DNA from: Cannabis sativa | Taxonomy: Eukaryota > Streptophyta > Magnoliopsida > Rosales > Cannabaceae | NCBI RefSeq assembly: GCF_029168945.1 | Contig: NC_083603.1 | Span: 43,152,396-43,216,395 of the forward strand | Direction: 5' to 3' | DNA: 64,000 nucleotides | Shown here: piece after piece, positions 47,441 to 60,410 of the stretch | Numbering within the stretch: position 1 is the first letter of the stretch | Layout of the letters: the number at the start of each line of letters is the position of its first letter | Notes under the pieces: generated by a model | What the model was told of the DNA's origin: nothing | The model's input: only the letters and a program-made list of their open reading frames with translations | Databases searched by the model: none | Made by a program: the position numbers and the translations under genes

Positions 47441-50335
47441 GAAACGAGAGTATTCATATAACTTGTATGACCTTTTAGATTATTACTCAATACAAACTAT
47501 ATGTTATTTTATCTCACAGATGCAATGTATGATAAATAAAAACTATATGTAACTTGATACTTTATTTCTTTATAAAAACTTAATTAAAATTAAATTATTA
47601 ATAATTATTAATTAATTTTATGCAATTTGTTAATAAGTAAAGATCTTTTAGCAATTATTTTTTTTTAACTTAAATAATTAAAATAATTGCAACAAAACTC
47701 CATATTATTTAAAGTTATTACACACATAACCTTAAATAATAAAAAAAATATATAAATGACCTCTAATTAGTAGAGGTAATTTTACGCTCAATCTTATTTG
47801 TTAACACTTTTAAGTGCCAAATTAGTGTGTCGGTCTAAAATTGGTTCAAGTTATTTAGTTTTTTCTCTTTTAAACAATGAAAAATTAAGTAAAAATGTAA
47901 TAACAACTATAAAATTAATGATTGTTAACTATTTTCGCTCTTTGGTTAAATTATTTTCATCAATCTAAAGATTGTAAAAATAAATTATCAAAGTAGATTA
48001 CCAATTAATTGAAATTGTTATTTCTTTTTCACAAATAAGCATAACAGTAGAAAAATAGCAAGCAAGTTATAAAAAAATTAATGAGAAATCCAACTGTAGC
48101 TGGTTGAATAGACAAATGAGTTTGTAGCATAGATGTAAGTGATTATATCGAAGTAGAAAATTTACATAATGTTAAGTTAGGACAAACTAAAATCCTAATT
48201 TTTTTTATGTAAAGGAGGAAGATGGGTCAAGTGATTGTTGCAAAATAATAATTAGATGTAATTTTTAAAAATTAATTAAGTATTCAAAAATTTATTTTAG
48301 AAGGGGTAGAAGTCTAAATTTTGTAAAAATAAAATAGAATTTTATTGTAAATATTATAGTTAAATGGTTTAAATGTTAAAAATATTATAATAGGGACTTA
48401 AATATAAAAAAATCATTATATATATTAATTGCTAAAATGGGTCTCACTAAAATATTTAAATTAAAATTAGTTATATTAAGAAAATTATTAATTATGATTA
48501 ATTTAATTCTAAAAAAATAATTTTAACCTATTAATAATCTACTATTACAAGTCAAAAAAAAAATATATAATTAAAACCAAAATGTATCCATTAAATAATC
48601 ACCTATTTATATAATTACTTACCAACGAAAATAAAAAGCATACACAATCATAAATTTATATGAAGAAATATAAATGATGAAAAGGGTAGAGGGTCACTTC
48701 TTTTTCTTCTATCACAATCATCCATGATTGTGAGTGCACATACATATATTTATTTATTATTACCAAATTAACTTGAGTCATTCCTAATTTAGGTGGCCAT
48801 AATTTATATTATTATTTATTTACTAGAAATCGAGTATGAGCTCAAGATTAGGCTAGAGTTATCTAAAGTGGAAACCCATCATCGAAGTGATGATGATGAC
48901 CTAATTAATTGTCCTTTCTTTTCAATTGAAATATATGTAGTAAATGTTTTGGAGAACTAATAATTAATTATTAGAGAGTTTTTATTAATCTCTATAGATA
49001 ATTAACGTCATCTTATTGGAGGATGAGATCTCGTATAGTGTATATATATAAAGAGTATTATTATAAATTATAATATGTGTGTATATATATGTGTGCCAAA
49101 ATATATAGCTAATATTTTAAACAATGTGGCCATTGGTATTGATTATTGACTCCAATATCTCCAAAATTTGTTATCTGGAGAAGATAATGGATTTTTTTTT
49201 GGACGGTGTTTGTGGGCTCTGATTCACAAGATGAGTTTATGCTTTAATTTTATTTTTTTCTTTTTTGGTGTCAAAATTAGTTGATATGACTTTGATTTGA
49301 TGTAATGTGGTATTAATTACATTAATAATCACATTACAGCCACAAATAGTTAATTATCTGTTTTTTTTTTAAAAAAAAGGTTTTGTATAGACTATAGAAT
49401 ACTCTTCTTAGGTGGATGTTTGAAAGTATGATTATTTTGGATGAAAAAAAGAAAAAGTATGAAAAATATAGAAAAATAAATAAATAAATATTGTGGGGAA
49501 AAAAATGTTTTTTTTTAATATATTTGCCATTTTTTTTTTAAGAGAATTCGGTCCAACCAAACTTTACATTTTTAGACCATTTTCAATAATTAAACTAATT
49601 TGATGTAGAATATTTTATTTTTTTTTCATACAACTCTAATAATTTATATTGAATATTCTATTAAATAAATATATTTTACTTAAAAAAAATTATTTGTGTT
49701 ATTTACATTAATAACCCACAATAATTAATTTATGATATAATTATGCCATACATACTAATAAAAATTTATAACTTTAAAATAATTTAATTTATTTTTAAAA
49801 AAATAAAAAAAAATTATTAAAATTTTATAATTGATCTCAATATATTTGATTATTTTAAAAATAAGCAAATAAAAATTATGCAAAAAAGAACTCACTAATA
49901 ATATCAAGCATCTCAAAAATATTAAGATTCTCAAAATACTTTAAATTCATATAACTGATATTTTAATATTCTTGAAGGCTAAAATTTTCAAGTGAACAAT
50001 TTAACTATTAAATTATTATTTAACTTAATATTTATTGATGTTGTTTTTAGTTTTATAACTCAGTATTATGTTTTTTTTTTTATTTTATTTTATTAGTATT
50101 AGTATTTTTTTATTATTATTTTGTATTTTTAAAAATGTTTTAAATCATTTATTATTTTTGTTATAATATGAGGACTAAAATGTAACATTATATTTTAAGA
50201 TAAAATAAATAAGAGTTAGAATGAAAAAAAAAAAGTCACACACTAAATTTGTGTAGATTTAAAATTTAACACTATTAATAGTGTAAAATTTAATGTATAT
50301 TAATTAAGTGTATAATTTAATGTGCCATTAGACTT
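47441..50335. other. AT-rich spacer
   Basis: Very AT-rich, with many poly-A/T runs. No gene, terminal repeat or RNA gene was recognised across nearly 3 kb. Confidence 0.5.
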
Positions 50336-50343
50336 AAATAATG

Positions 50344-50838
50344 TAGGGGTGTTCGCGGTGAGGGTCGTGCGATATTTGACCATTTTTTTAAACCAACCCG
50401 CACATGCGGTTTTTTTAATTTCCCAAACCGCACGAAACTAAAAAATCGCATAAACCGCACCACAAAAAATGGTGCGGTGCGGTGCAGTTTTTGTGATTTT
50501 GGACTATCACCAAATAATTAAACTATCACAAATATAACAAAACTTGATCAACGCTTGTCAAAAATACCATAAGGCTTGAAAATAAATATGAAAAAAAAAA
50601 TTAAGCTTTAACAATACAATAATAGTAGACTTTAAGTTGAACATTCACATATTAGACCTAAATAAATATTAAAATATGTATTTTTATAATGTGCTGTGCG
50701 GTTTGATCCGCATATTATCAATTCAAAACCGCAAACTGCACCACGCATTTTAAGAAAAAATCAAACCGCAACCGTACTGTAAAAATTTTTTCAAACTGTA
50801 TTTTTTTGACGGTGTGGGCGGTTTGATGAACACCCATA
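50344..50838. mobile_element. hAT MITE with ACCGCAC subterminal motifs
   Basis: 495 bp, TAGGGGTGTTCGCGG to GATGAACACCCATA, with an exact 8-bp duplication aaataatg (50336-50343 and 50839-50846). Both ends carry repeated GTGCGGT/ACCGCAC and 'gcggttt' motifs in each orientation, while the core is AT-rich. No transposase. Confidence 0.88.
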
Positions 50839-50846
50839 AAATAATG

Positions 50847-52084
50847 TAAAAACCCCATATACCAATTTAATGAATTGTGCTTTATTGGAGATGCAACCTA
50901 CAATTTTTCTTATATCATACCAAACCTAAAAAATTGTTTTTTTTTTTTCTTCCATTTTTCTTTTTCCCATCAAAATCCATTTTCCGAACATCAGTAATAA
51001 AAAAAAAACCAATTAATATTTAAGAATTATATATAAACTCCCAATTAAATATAATAATGATCATATCTATTCTGCATGTATAAGGATAATATGTATTAAC
51101 TTCTTTAACTAATTATTACAAGGATCATATATGATTAGATTTTCTATCTCTATATATATCTTAATCACTGTATATAGTTCCCGTTCTTTTAATTCTTCTC
51201 ATATTTTCTTCCATATCTCTTTTTGTTTTTATTAGTAATTAAACAGGATAAGCATGAGGGAAAACAAACAGTAACTAAAATTTCACTTCTTGTTGGGATA
51301 TGATTGATCTTATAATATATTGGGTGTTTCTACAATGCATTCTACTAAAATGGGTACAATCTTTAATTATATTTCTTTATCTATAAGAATTTTTTAGTCT
51401 AAATATTTTGATAGTCGCGTATATTATAATTATTTAAGATATTTTATAAAATTTTAAAAAATTCATAATAATTTACAATATAAAAAACAATGTTCAAACA
51501 TCTATTTCACACGCACAAAAATTTAAAAAAAAAAAATACACCTGCAATAGACTCTTTGAACCTTATCTTTAACATGCTAAACTTTTTTGAATTTTTTAAA
51601 ATTTTCAAATACGTGCATCAATATATCTATTTTAAAGAGACGTATTATTATAAAATTTTATATATTTATAAATATTAATTTTCAACAAATTATCATTAAT
51701 AATTATACTTTTTAAATGACGTGTGGCTCATAATATTGTTAATTGATGAAAGATAACACATATCTATTCTATATAAAGTGTGCCTATATAACTGAATTTC
51801 TTAGTTTATGAGAAATTCATGGGTGACTTTTTATTTATATTTAATAAAATAATAAAATATTATTTATATATAATAAAATAAAAATAAAACAAATCTCATT
51901 AATATTTGAACTGATATTTAATGCTAATTATTCGAGAGTCACAACCCTCTATCATAAATAGGTACATATTTAAATAATGGCATTGGCCAAAGTCTACAGT
52001 GAGAGATGTACAATTGAGAAACAACATACATATAACTGAACATTACTGAGATGCTACTGTACAGTGTTGCTAAATATTTCTATT
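50847..52084. other. AT-rich spacer with a diverged repeat at 51.33-51.56 kb
   Basis: About 51330-51560 is the closest relative of the repeat hosting the copia element ('cattctactaaaatggg', 'tataattatttaagatatttt'). The ~110 bases before 52085 would be the 3' side of the deiminase-like exon. No other gene. Confidence 0.45.
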
Positions 52085-52207
52085 TTACAACTGAGTTTCT
52101 ATGAATGACAAGAGTGCCAAACCAGATGCCCAAACATCATCATCCAATACATGCTCTGCGGGTGAGTGACTTACTCCTCCACAACAGCGGACAAATAACA
52201 TACCAAT
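52085..52207 (-). pseudogene. AAH: C-terminal exon of an allantoate deiminase-like M20 peptidase
   Basis: A 41-codon open exon with a stop: IGMLFVRC, then GGVSHSPAEHVLDDDVW and SFIETQL. It is preceded on the minus strand by an AACAG acceptor. The SHSPAE motif corresponds to the last metal-ligand His region of M20-type allantoate amidohydrolases (E. coli AllC has a SHNPAE counterpart), which in plants release ammonia from allantoate during purine breakdown. The match to plant AAH C-termini is from memory. I searched the roughly 4 kb upstream (minus sense) by eye and found no further exons; an L1 fragment lies 640 bases away. Either an orphan fragment, or the last exon of a gene with a very long intron. 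Confidence 0.5.
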
Positions 52208-52849
52208 CTGTTCATGTATGTATTACGACCAAAATGTTATAATGAGGGGCAAATATATTAATGCTATAATGTTATAATATTCACGTACTTAATTAATATA
52301 TTAATTACTTGATATAAATTAATATCATTTATTTAATTAATTTATTCTTTTGGAGCTATATATCAAATAATTAAATTAAATCGGACAAATATATTATCAT
52401 TTATGGAAAAATTAATTGTTCAATATGACAATGAGCCTAGTTTTTTCTTTAAATTGTCTATAGCTAGCTACGTCTTTTTAATCTTTTTTCTTTTTTTAAA
52501 AAAAATATATGATCAAACCATGGACTCTCTAAATTTATATAGGTAAGTTTTGATTATATAGCTATTAATATTTGAGCTGATATTATTTATCTTTTTATTA
52601 AAATTTCTTTAAACTAGAATTCTAAATTGCATTACTGAGAATAAAAAAAAATAATTTTAAGCTTTAAGCTGTAATACATATAAAATGTATAAGATTTTTT
52701 CTAAACCTAAAATTTTTAATTTCATAATAATTAACAATCATTTATCTGTTTTTATTTTTTAAAAAATACCTGAGCTTACCAAAATCTATAAGAACAAAAC
52801 CAACGAAGAAAATTTTAACAAAAAAAATGAACGAAGAAAAAAAGTGTCA
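52208..52849. other. AT-rich spacer or intron
   Basis: No coding sequence is visible. If the deiminase-like exon belonged to a working gene, this would be its last intron. Confidence 0.4.
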
Positions 52850-53160
52850 TAAACATTATTGAATAATGGCAATTGCCAACAGAAGAATTTCAGCACAAAA
52901 AATTATACTTGACCCCTAGACAAGATTATCATGATCTTCCAATCCTAATAATATAAATAATGAACAACACCTCATTAGTTATTCTAGGAGAATGATGCAT
53001 GGTAATGTCAAAGAAATCATTAGATGATAATAATATTTCTCTAATAATGATATCCTAAGTAAGAACTAAGAAGTATTGTAGCGTTTTATTTTTAAGAGCA
53101 TGAAGAATATTAAGACAATTGGATTCCACAATCAAGCTCTTATTCTCCTATTAAAAAAAA
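52850..53160 (-). mobile_element. L1 LINE fragment (RNase H region)
   Basis: The minus strand reads VESNCLNILHALKNKTLQ, then a stop and DIIIREILLSSNDFFDI, then MHHSPRITNEV. This is the order of the plant L1 RNase H C-terminal half (ESD-like, then P R x N). It is broken by a stop and lacks a clear poly-A end. Confidence 0.55.
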
Positions 53161-55536
53161 CACATTAATATACATGTAAATGATTCTTAGTTTTACAATA
53201 ATAAATTATTAATAAACTCACAATTTCATAAAATTATAAAGTAGTAATTTCAATTAATTTTTAAAAATAATTTATAATTTTTTTAAAATATTGGTTATAA
53301 TTATTATTTCTAATTTTATAAAAAATAAATATAATTTTTTTTAAAAAAATAATTATTAGAAACTTGCCATAAAAGGTTATTAGATTGTTACCTTATTAAA
53401 TTTTTTTAGTGCCCATCTATGGGTATTACCTATTTAGAAGTGTTCCATATATATATATATATAAAGTATTTTAACTAAAACATTTCACATTATAATTTGT
53501 AAAAAAGAGATTTTTTATCTACAACTTTTAGATAGATGTTATCTTCAATTGTCAATAATTTAGAGATTGATTTTTAATTTTTTTTTTTCACACATATTTA
53601 AGTTGTGTTTTCTTTAGTATTTGAACATGACTTTTTAGTTTATTTTTAGATTATCTTAAGAACATATTACACTTAAATTCTCAAGTTTTCTTAAACACTA
53701 TAATATATTACATCCAATATTTACTTTTAATTGTCAAAATTATAAATTACATTATTTAGATATACATAATAATAATCTCACCTAATAAGTAATAATATTT
53801 TTTCTTTAATTGTTAATTATATTTTTTTAAATAAAGTAAAAAATACCTAACATAAAATTAGTATACATGCCTCGCACGTAAATTTTTACTAGTATATATA
53901 TGTATATGTATATTTATATGTACGTACGTAAATTTCTTGTGAGTGACTTAAAAAAGTTAATTTTAGTGGGATCCTATTATATATGCACGTATATATATAT
54001 TTATGGGCCTGATCAGTATATAAATATATGCATATTTTCCCAAGGAAAACCAATATAATGAACTATAGTTTATTATATATATATACTGATCATGTCTGAT
54101 GGATAAAATAAAAGTTTTACAAATATAATGGCTTTGCAACTATTGTCCGGGACCGGATGTACGTACTGAAACCATCATATATAATTATTAATCTATATTA
54201 TCATTTTCGAGCAAACAATATGTACACATATATATGATATCATATATATAAATAGTCAGAGAGGCCCCCCAGTTCTCTATCAATATATCTATCTATCTGT
54301 ATATATGTATATATGTACATAAAATATATGGGTGTGTGCAGTATTAATAATCACTGGTTTCGCTCTTTTTCTTTTTTTTATATATATATTTATGTATTCA
54401 ACCGGACACAATACCTAGCCAAACACTGCACATTGTTTCAGAACTAGCTATATATATATATATATAAAATATCTCTCTCTACATGATTAATAACTAAATT
54501 AAACACTTATATGTATACTAATCTTGATCAATATAGATAAACAAAGCACGTTACACTACTTCTATTATTACCCATTGAAACGATAATTTAGGGACATGTG
54601 GGTCTTTATTGATCACTGTTTGTTTTTAATTCTTTAACAAAACTAGACCAAGTCTATATAAATTATTATTAGAATTAATTAATTAATTAATTTTGCCAAC
54701 ATGAGAAAAAAAAAAAGACATGTCTTGATTTTTCTCTGAGAATTTGACACATGACGAGATAGTGACACTACTTGATGGCCACACGATTATATATAATAAG
54801 TGCACTATTATGTAAATCTCTATCTATTTTCTAGAGGAACATAGGTTGTGAACTTTTTCTAGAGGAACACCATATAAATATGTAAAGTCGTATTACTTTT
54901 ATATTTTTCATGCATGCTGTGATCGTGTACGTACACGTGGCTACTTTTTAAGAGCATTGACCTAATCTAATGGACCAGCTTTTATCCATTATTTTGTTAA
55001 GTACTGTTAATTATTAGCTTTAATCGTGTTTGGATCAAAATATTGTGTGGTTATGTTTTCATGATATGTCGGTACAAGTTATCACGTAAAAGAATGTACA
55101 TGATTGCATGCTTTTTCATACATATTTTATACGTGTATAGATTGATTGGGCTCCATTCTTGGGCCAACAGCCCAGATGACCATTCATATTGCGCCTAGGG
55201 CTAGGCCTATGTGATGATGTACTCCACAGTCTCCACTAATCTAATATTAGGTTTAGTCCATACCTAATATTATTAGTGGTACGTATATATATAGCATTAT
55301 GAAGAAATACATGCACCAATAATAATAATAAAAAAAGTCTTATTTTATTTTGATGATAGCTGCCTCTGACCAAATAATAGTTTTGAAGTTTATTTTAAGT
55401 ATATGAAACCCTTTTGGGTTTGGACAAACTTTTCAATTGTATGTGTGATTATGATCATATGACAAAACCCTAGGTAGTTAGCTTAATGGTCTGTAATCAC
55501 ATCAACTTTTAATATTATAAATGTCTTATCAAAGTT
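53161..55536. other. AT-rich spacer
   Basis: No gene is visible. A TATATAAATAG followed by GC-rich sequence near 54246-54275 is promoter-like but nothing follows. Around 55140-55210 a less AT-rich stretch has GGGCC/GGCCC pairs without any recognisable gene. Confidence 0.45.
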
Positions 55537-55864
55537 CACTCCAAAATATTTTATTTTTAATCACAGCAAAATTTGTGACTAAAAATAAAAAAATTATAGC
55601 TAATTATAAATTATCATTATTGTGTTGTGACTAAAAGATCCGTAGCTAAAAGTATTAGTCACAAAAATTACAATTTGTTGTGACTAAATGTACTTTTAGT
55701 CACAATATTTATTGTGATTAAAACTAAATTAGTGACAACTTGTAACTAAATACTATGTTTTAATCACAAGTAACATTTTGTTGTGACTAAAAGTCACGTT
55801 TAGTCATAAAAAAATTATGTTGTGACTAAAAAGTTGTCACTAAAAGTAACAGTTTTTTGTAGTG
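55537..55864. mobile_element. CACTA-type MITE (copy 1)
   Basis: 328 bp, CACTCCAAAATA to TTTTTTGTAGTG, flanked by the 3-bp duplication gtt (55534-55536 and 55865-55867). The body is dense with direct and inverted 'ttgtgactaaaa' / 'ttttagtcacaa' motifs. It is homologous end to end with 58332-58656. Confidence 0.85.
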
Positions 55865-56154
55865 GTTTCCCCTATATATACTGCCTTAAGATGATAAAAA
55901 ATGATACAAAATATACAACTGCATTACCAACAAAAAAATCCTCTAATCTTCACGAATTATCCAATTTTATATTACGTATATTAATTTTGTACATCAGCTA
56001 GAATTAATGGATATAATGTTTCTATGATATAGATAGGCCAAAGTGATACTCCAAAAACATTTTATTTTTAATTTGTTCATGTCCCTTAGTAATTGCTTTT
56101 ACTTGTTGTGCCCCATTGTGCCATCAATGAATAGGCGCTGCCCTTGAACTTAAT

Positions 56155-57862
56155 TAGACCATGAACCTTTTCAAGCTGCCCATGAACTTTATCAATGACA
56201 TTTATAGCATGTGTGCTAAATTCTGGTGTGAAGGATCAGATGTGAAGAAGAAAATACATTGGTGTACTTGAGACCGTCTTTGCAAGCACAAAAATGATGG
56301 TAGAATAGACTTTCGTAATCTTCACCTTTTTAACCAAGCTCTATTAGTCAAACAAGCGGGACACCTTTATAACTTTCCCAACTCACTTGCAATCAAAGGA
56401 CTTTATCATCGTACAAAAGACTATGGAGAAGTTGTTTCACCAAAAACAGGTTCCTATGTTTGGAAAAATATTTTGTGGGGTAAAATGCTATTTGACCTTT
56501 GGTTTCTCTGGGGAATTGGTGATGGCAATTCAATATCAATTTTTAAAGACAAAATGGCTTCCTTTGCCTTTAGGTACCATTATGACTCCTCTAGACATGA
56601 TTAATGAAAACGCCTTAGTTCTGCTCTTTGTCATTCCAACGGTGGCTGGAATATTTCTCGAATACTTGGGAAATTCTCTCAATTCCTTAGCCATTGCGCA
56701 ATGTTCCTAATAAACTTATTTGGCAGTTTGAGAAGCATGGTTTTTACTCTATTAAAAGTGGTTATTGACTTGCAAACCAAGACAAGAACGAACCTCATGC
56801 TTCATTCTCTAATGCTAGTTCCCCTTGGTGGCAAACACTTTGGCACTTGAATCTTCCTCCCAAGGTAAAAAAATTTGCTTGGAGACTTTCTTCTAACTGG
56901 ATTCCTGCTAAGGTCATTCTCCACAGACATGGTCTTCTTAACGATGATTTATGTCCAATTTGTCACTGTGAATTGGAAACTACTCATCATGCGTTGTGGG
57001 GATGTAGTAAGCTTGCCTCAACTCAAAAGTTATGTGCTTTTGAACTCGATAACCCAAATATGATTGTAAATGATATCTATAATTTCATCTGCAATTATCT
57101 TCTACAACTTCCTCGCACAGAAATTGAATTGGTTCTTGTTACTTGGTGGCGTATTTGGTTCTATTGTAATAAACAAGTTCATGAAAATTTACCATTTTGC
57201 CTGAATTTATTGGTCCTTGGGCGGTTAACTTTTTGAGTTCTTATCATTTAGAAACCAAAAGGAATTCTAATTCCCTTGATCGTACTACAACAAGTGATCC
57301 ACCTCATTAGAAATATATGCCCTCCTTCAGGCACGCTCAAGGCCAACACTGACGCAGCTTTTGGCTCTAGTTCGCACTTGGTATGGTGATCAGAGACCAT
57401 GATGGCAAGGTCACTGCTTCTGTAGCGTGGAAAGCTCACGGCAGTCCTCCTCCAGAGTGAGTCGAAGCTCTCGCAATCCGCCATTCCCTCTCCCAGTGCA
57501 TCTCTTTTGGTATCACAATATCCAGATTGAATCTGATTGTCAAAGTCTGATCCATAAACTCAACAACTCTCTCTTTTTGGACTCTTTTTTGTGTTTACTT
57601 CTTGATGATATTAGAGATTTATGTTTTAATTTTACTATTGTATTTTTTACTTACTGCCCTAGAACTGCCAATGGAGCAGCGAATGCTCTTGCTCATTATA
57701 CTTTTCGGGCTACTTCTAGCACTGTTTGGTGGCCTGATTATCGTTTTTGTATTCAGAATATTATTTTGGCTGATGTCAATCATCAATAAATCTTTTAGTC
57801 CTCAGCCCTTGGAGTTCTTCTCATTGATGATGTTTTTCTAAGGATATTCTCTCAAAAAAATA
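56155..57862 (+). mobile_element. 5'-truncated L1 LINE, ORF2 3' half
   Basis: The sequence starts MNLFKLPMNFINDIY (reverse-transcriptase end), then DFRNLHLFNQALLVKQ. An open zinc-binding region follows at 56847-57236 (LPPKVKKFAWRLSSNW, CPICHCELETTHHALWGC). An RNase H region follows, with NTDAAF, VEALAIRHSL (after a stop), ESDCQSLIHKLN and ANGAANALAHY. It ends in a short A-run. Several stops and frameshifts separate these blocks, so it is inactive. It is homologous to the L1 at 4818-9645 and begins at almost the same residue. Confidence 0.85.
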
Positions 57863-57984
57863 TTTAAATAGATAAATTTAAATTTAAATTTATACTTTCT
57901 ATAAATATTTATAAAAAATTAAGCCACCAAATAAGGGTGCACTACAAGAAAATTAGTCTTTGTCGTCATAATTTTGCACCAATA

Positions 57985-58227
57985 GGGCTCGTTTGGAACG
58001 CCGTATTAGGTCGTATTGTATTGTATTGTATTATATTGAATTGGATTATATATCATATTTTTATATAATACTATGTTAAACTTTAATTTATACTAAAATA
58101 TTATATATTTAGGTGTCCATAAAAATTATTACCACACATAGTTTTACATAAAAATATTGCATAAAATACAATTCAATATAATACAATACAATACAATACG
58201 ACCTAATACAGCAGTCCAAACGAGTCC
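57985..58227. mobile_element. Foldback MITE with ~60-80 bp inverted arms
   Basis: The left arm (GGGCTCGTTTGGAACG, then GTATTAGGTCGTATTG and TATTGTATT repeats) is mirrored at the right end (AATACAATACAATACG ... TCCAAACGAGTCC). The whole 243 bp is nearly a hairpin. The flanking triplet ata is present on both sides, compatible with a 3-bp duplication. Superfamily is uncertain, perhaps PIF/Harbinger-like. Confidence 0.75.
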
Positions 58228-58331
58228 ATAAAGTTTTTCCGGTGAGGTAATCCATCAGCAAAAATTGACGGCCATAAACAGTCAATAAAAGGTGTTTGTC
58301 TGCAAATACGAATATTTTTTCGGGGTATCAA

Positions 58332-58656
58332 CACTACAAAAAATTTTACTTTTAGTTACAACAAAATTTATGACTAAAAGTAAAAAAGTTGCGACTAATT
58401 ATAAATTATCATCCTATGTTGTGACTAAAAAGTCTGTGGCTAAAAGTATTAGTCACAAAAATCACAATTAGTTGTGACTAAAAGTATTTTTACAATACTT
58501 GTTGTGACTAAAACTAAATTAGTGACAATATGTATCCAAATATTATATATTAGTTACAAGTAACTTTTTGTTGTGACTAAAAATGTTACATTTAGTCACA
58601 AAAAAAATTATGTTGTGACTAAAAATTTGTCACTAAAGATAGTCTTTTTTGTAGTA
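58332..58656. mobile_element. CACTA-type MITE (copy 2)
   Basis: 325 bp, CACTACAAAAAATTTT to TTTTTTGTAGTA, with the 3-bp duplication caa (58329-58331 and 58657-58659). It is full of 'ttgtgactaaaa' motifs and homologous to 55537-55864. The terminal G of the right end is mutated to A. Confidence 0.87.
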
Positions 58657-59772
58657 CAAGTTGTCGGTGTAAAAGTGGCCATCGTCATTGACGCAACAGT
58701 AGAACCTCTTTAGCGAGCTAGGTCGATCTCTAGCAAAATATTTCCTGCCAATTTCCTAATTCGGAGGAAACTTTTTTTGGCACATGTAATTTCGTTAGCA
58801 AATTTTTTTTTCTGTATTTAAAATTATTTTTGTAGTTTAACTAGCGCATATAACTGCGCCAGAAATTTTTTTTTAAAAAAATATAAATTTTGATTTAAAA
58901 TATAAAAATAATTTATTTTTAAATTAAAACTAGAATTTCATAAATAATAATACAATAACATAATTCCGATTAGGTAATATAGTTATACTAAATTCAAATA
59001 AATATAATTAAAAAAATCACTATCATAATTTATAAAAAATAGTAATATATACACTAAAAATAGTAAAATAAAAGTTACACTATAGAAAATAATAATATTT
59101 TCACTGATTTGAATCCACATCATTTGTTGCTATAATACAAACCTATATTATAAAATTCAAATGTATAAAAATATTACATTATATAAAAATTAAAATAGTA
59201 CACAATATTATTTATTATTCAAGATACTAATTATTATACAAAACATTCCATTCAAAAAAAAATTATTATACAAAACATAATTTAAAAAATTATAAAAATG
59301 ATACTAATATACTTCAAAAATACAAACACATAATATAAAATATATAATATTAATAATAAGATAGCTAATATACACACACTTAGAGTAAAGTAAATGTGTA
59401 TATTTATTTAACTTTTCAATTTAATTTTTATTTATGCTTATTATATATAATTTATACTTAATTTAATTATATTAATAATAAAATAATATAATATATATAG
59501 AAAAAAAAATTATGTTAAAACAAAAAATTATAAAGCTGAAAAAAAAAAAACCTATAGAAAGACTTTATGGCATCGGTTATTATGAAATAACCGACTCCAT
59601 ACGGTCTTATGGCGTCGGTCGGTTATTGTATAATAACTGACACTATAGGGTTCTTATATCGTCGGTTGTTTTTTACCTTTAAGCGTCGCCTAGAACAGTA
59701 TTTAGCAAATTTCGTCAAAACTGACGCTGAAAATTCTTACAACCATCGTTAAAACCCAATTTTATAGTAGTG

Positions 59773-60127
59773 TGACTGTCTTAATGTGGCTATAAGATTA
59801 GTTATATTGTATCTTTGCACTCATCGTTAGGCTTAGTTCTTTAAGACATATTGTAATTTGGCTTTCTTTAATAATGTTAGTTTTTTTCATTATTCTAAGA
59901 CAGTTAATATTATTGCCTACAATCTTGTTAAGTTTGTTTTATTTGTGGCAATTATCAAAGTTCAGTGGCTCGATTATTCGGATTGTATTTAAAATTTAAT
60001 CACGGTTGATTTGTGATTTTTTAATGATATTCTTCTCTTGCTATTTTTTTTAGAGCTAATTAGGTGGAGTTTGGGCTTTCTGAAAAAGTAAAAAAAACAT
60101 GAAATGTAAAAAATTCCATACAAAACT
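59773..60127. other. Short AT-rich spacer
   Basis: No gene or element end was recognised in these 355 bases. Confidence 0.5.
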
Positions 60128-60410
60128 TCTTTTTTTTTTCTTTTTTTTTGGACAAAGTGATTAAAATCACTCATGAATTTACGACGCCCACGTCCGCCAC
60201 CGGCGCTGGAACCTCCTCGAACCAGGATAGCTCATCGTCTAACCGCAGAGCATGCTTTGCCAACCATGGGCCGCTAAAATCTTAGAGCGAGCCCCATGGG
60301 ACAAAACTGCCTCCGGAAATTTAGACAATAAAGCTATAACTTCTTCAAACAATGTTCCTAACTCAATAAAATACTGAAGTTCCACCTGAAAAAAATATCA
60401 AAAAACAGCA
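60128..60410 (-). mobile_element. L1 LINE 3' end (RNase H C-terminus)
   Basis: On the minus strand: TLFEEVIALLSKFPEAVLSH, then a frameshift to AKHALRLDDELSWFEEVPA and the stop near 60174, then an A-rich tail (60128-60150). This is the normal end of a plant L1 ORF2 (AHxLAKxAL, SW, P). It is GC-richer than its surroundings, suggesting a more recent insertion than the other L1 relics. The 5' truncation point is near 60400. Confidence 0.7.

Larger units (their letters stand above)
57940..59772. mobile_element. CACTA-like element with two nested MITEs
   Basis: It starts CACTACAAGAAAATTAG and ends CCAATTTTATAGTAGTG; the inverted ends match at most positions. The right subterminal region (about 59565-59760) has repeated 'gcgtcggtt' / 'aaccgac' motifs, as in CACTA elements. 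The flanking triplets (gtg and tga) do not match, so the ends are less certain. No transposase is encoded. Two MITEs lie within: 57985-58227 and 58332-58656. Most of 58860-59560 is AT-rich filler. Confidence 0.6.

Noticed and set aside
54240..54400. Promoter at a TATATAAATAG box
   Set aside because: No ORF or leader follows and similar boxes are frequent in this AT-rich DNA.
57940..59772. Treating this as a fully proven CACTA transposon
   Set aside because: Ends and subterminal motifs fit, but the flanking triplets do not match, so it is kept at moderate confidence only.
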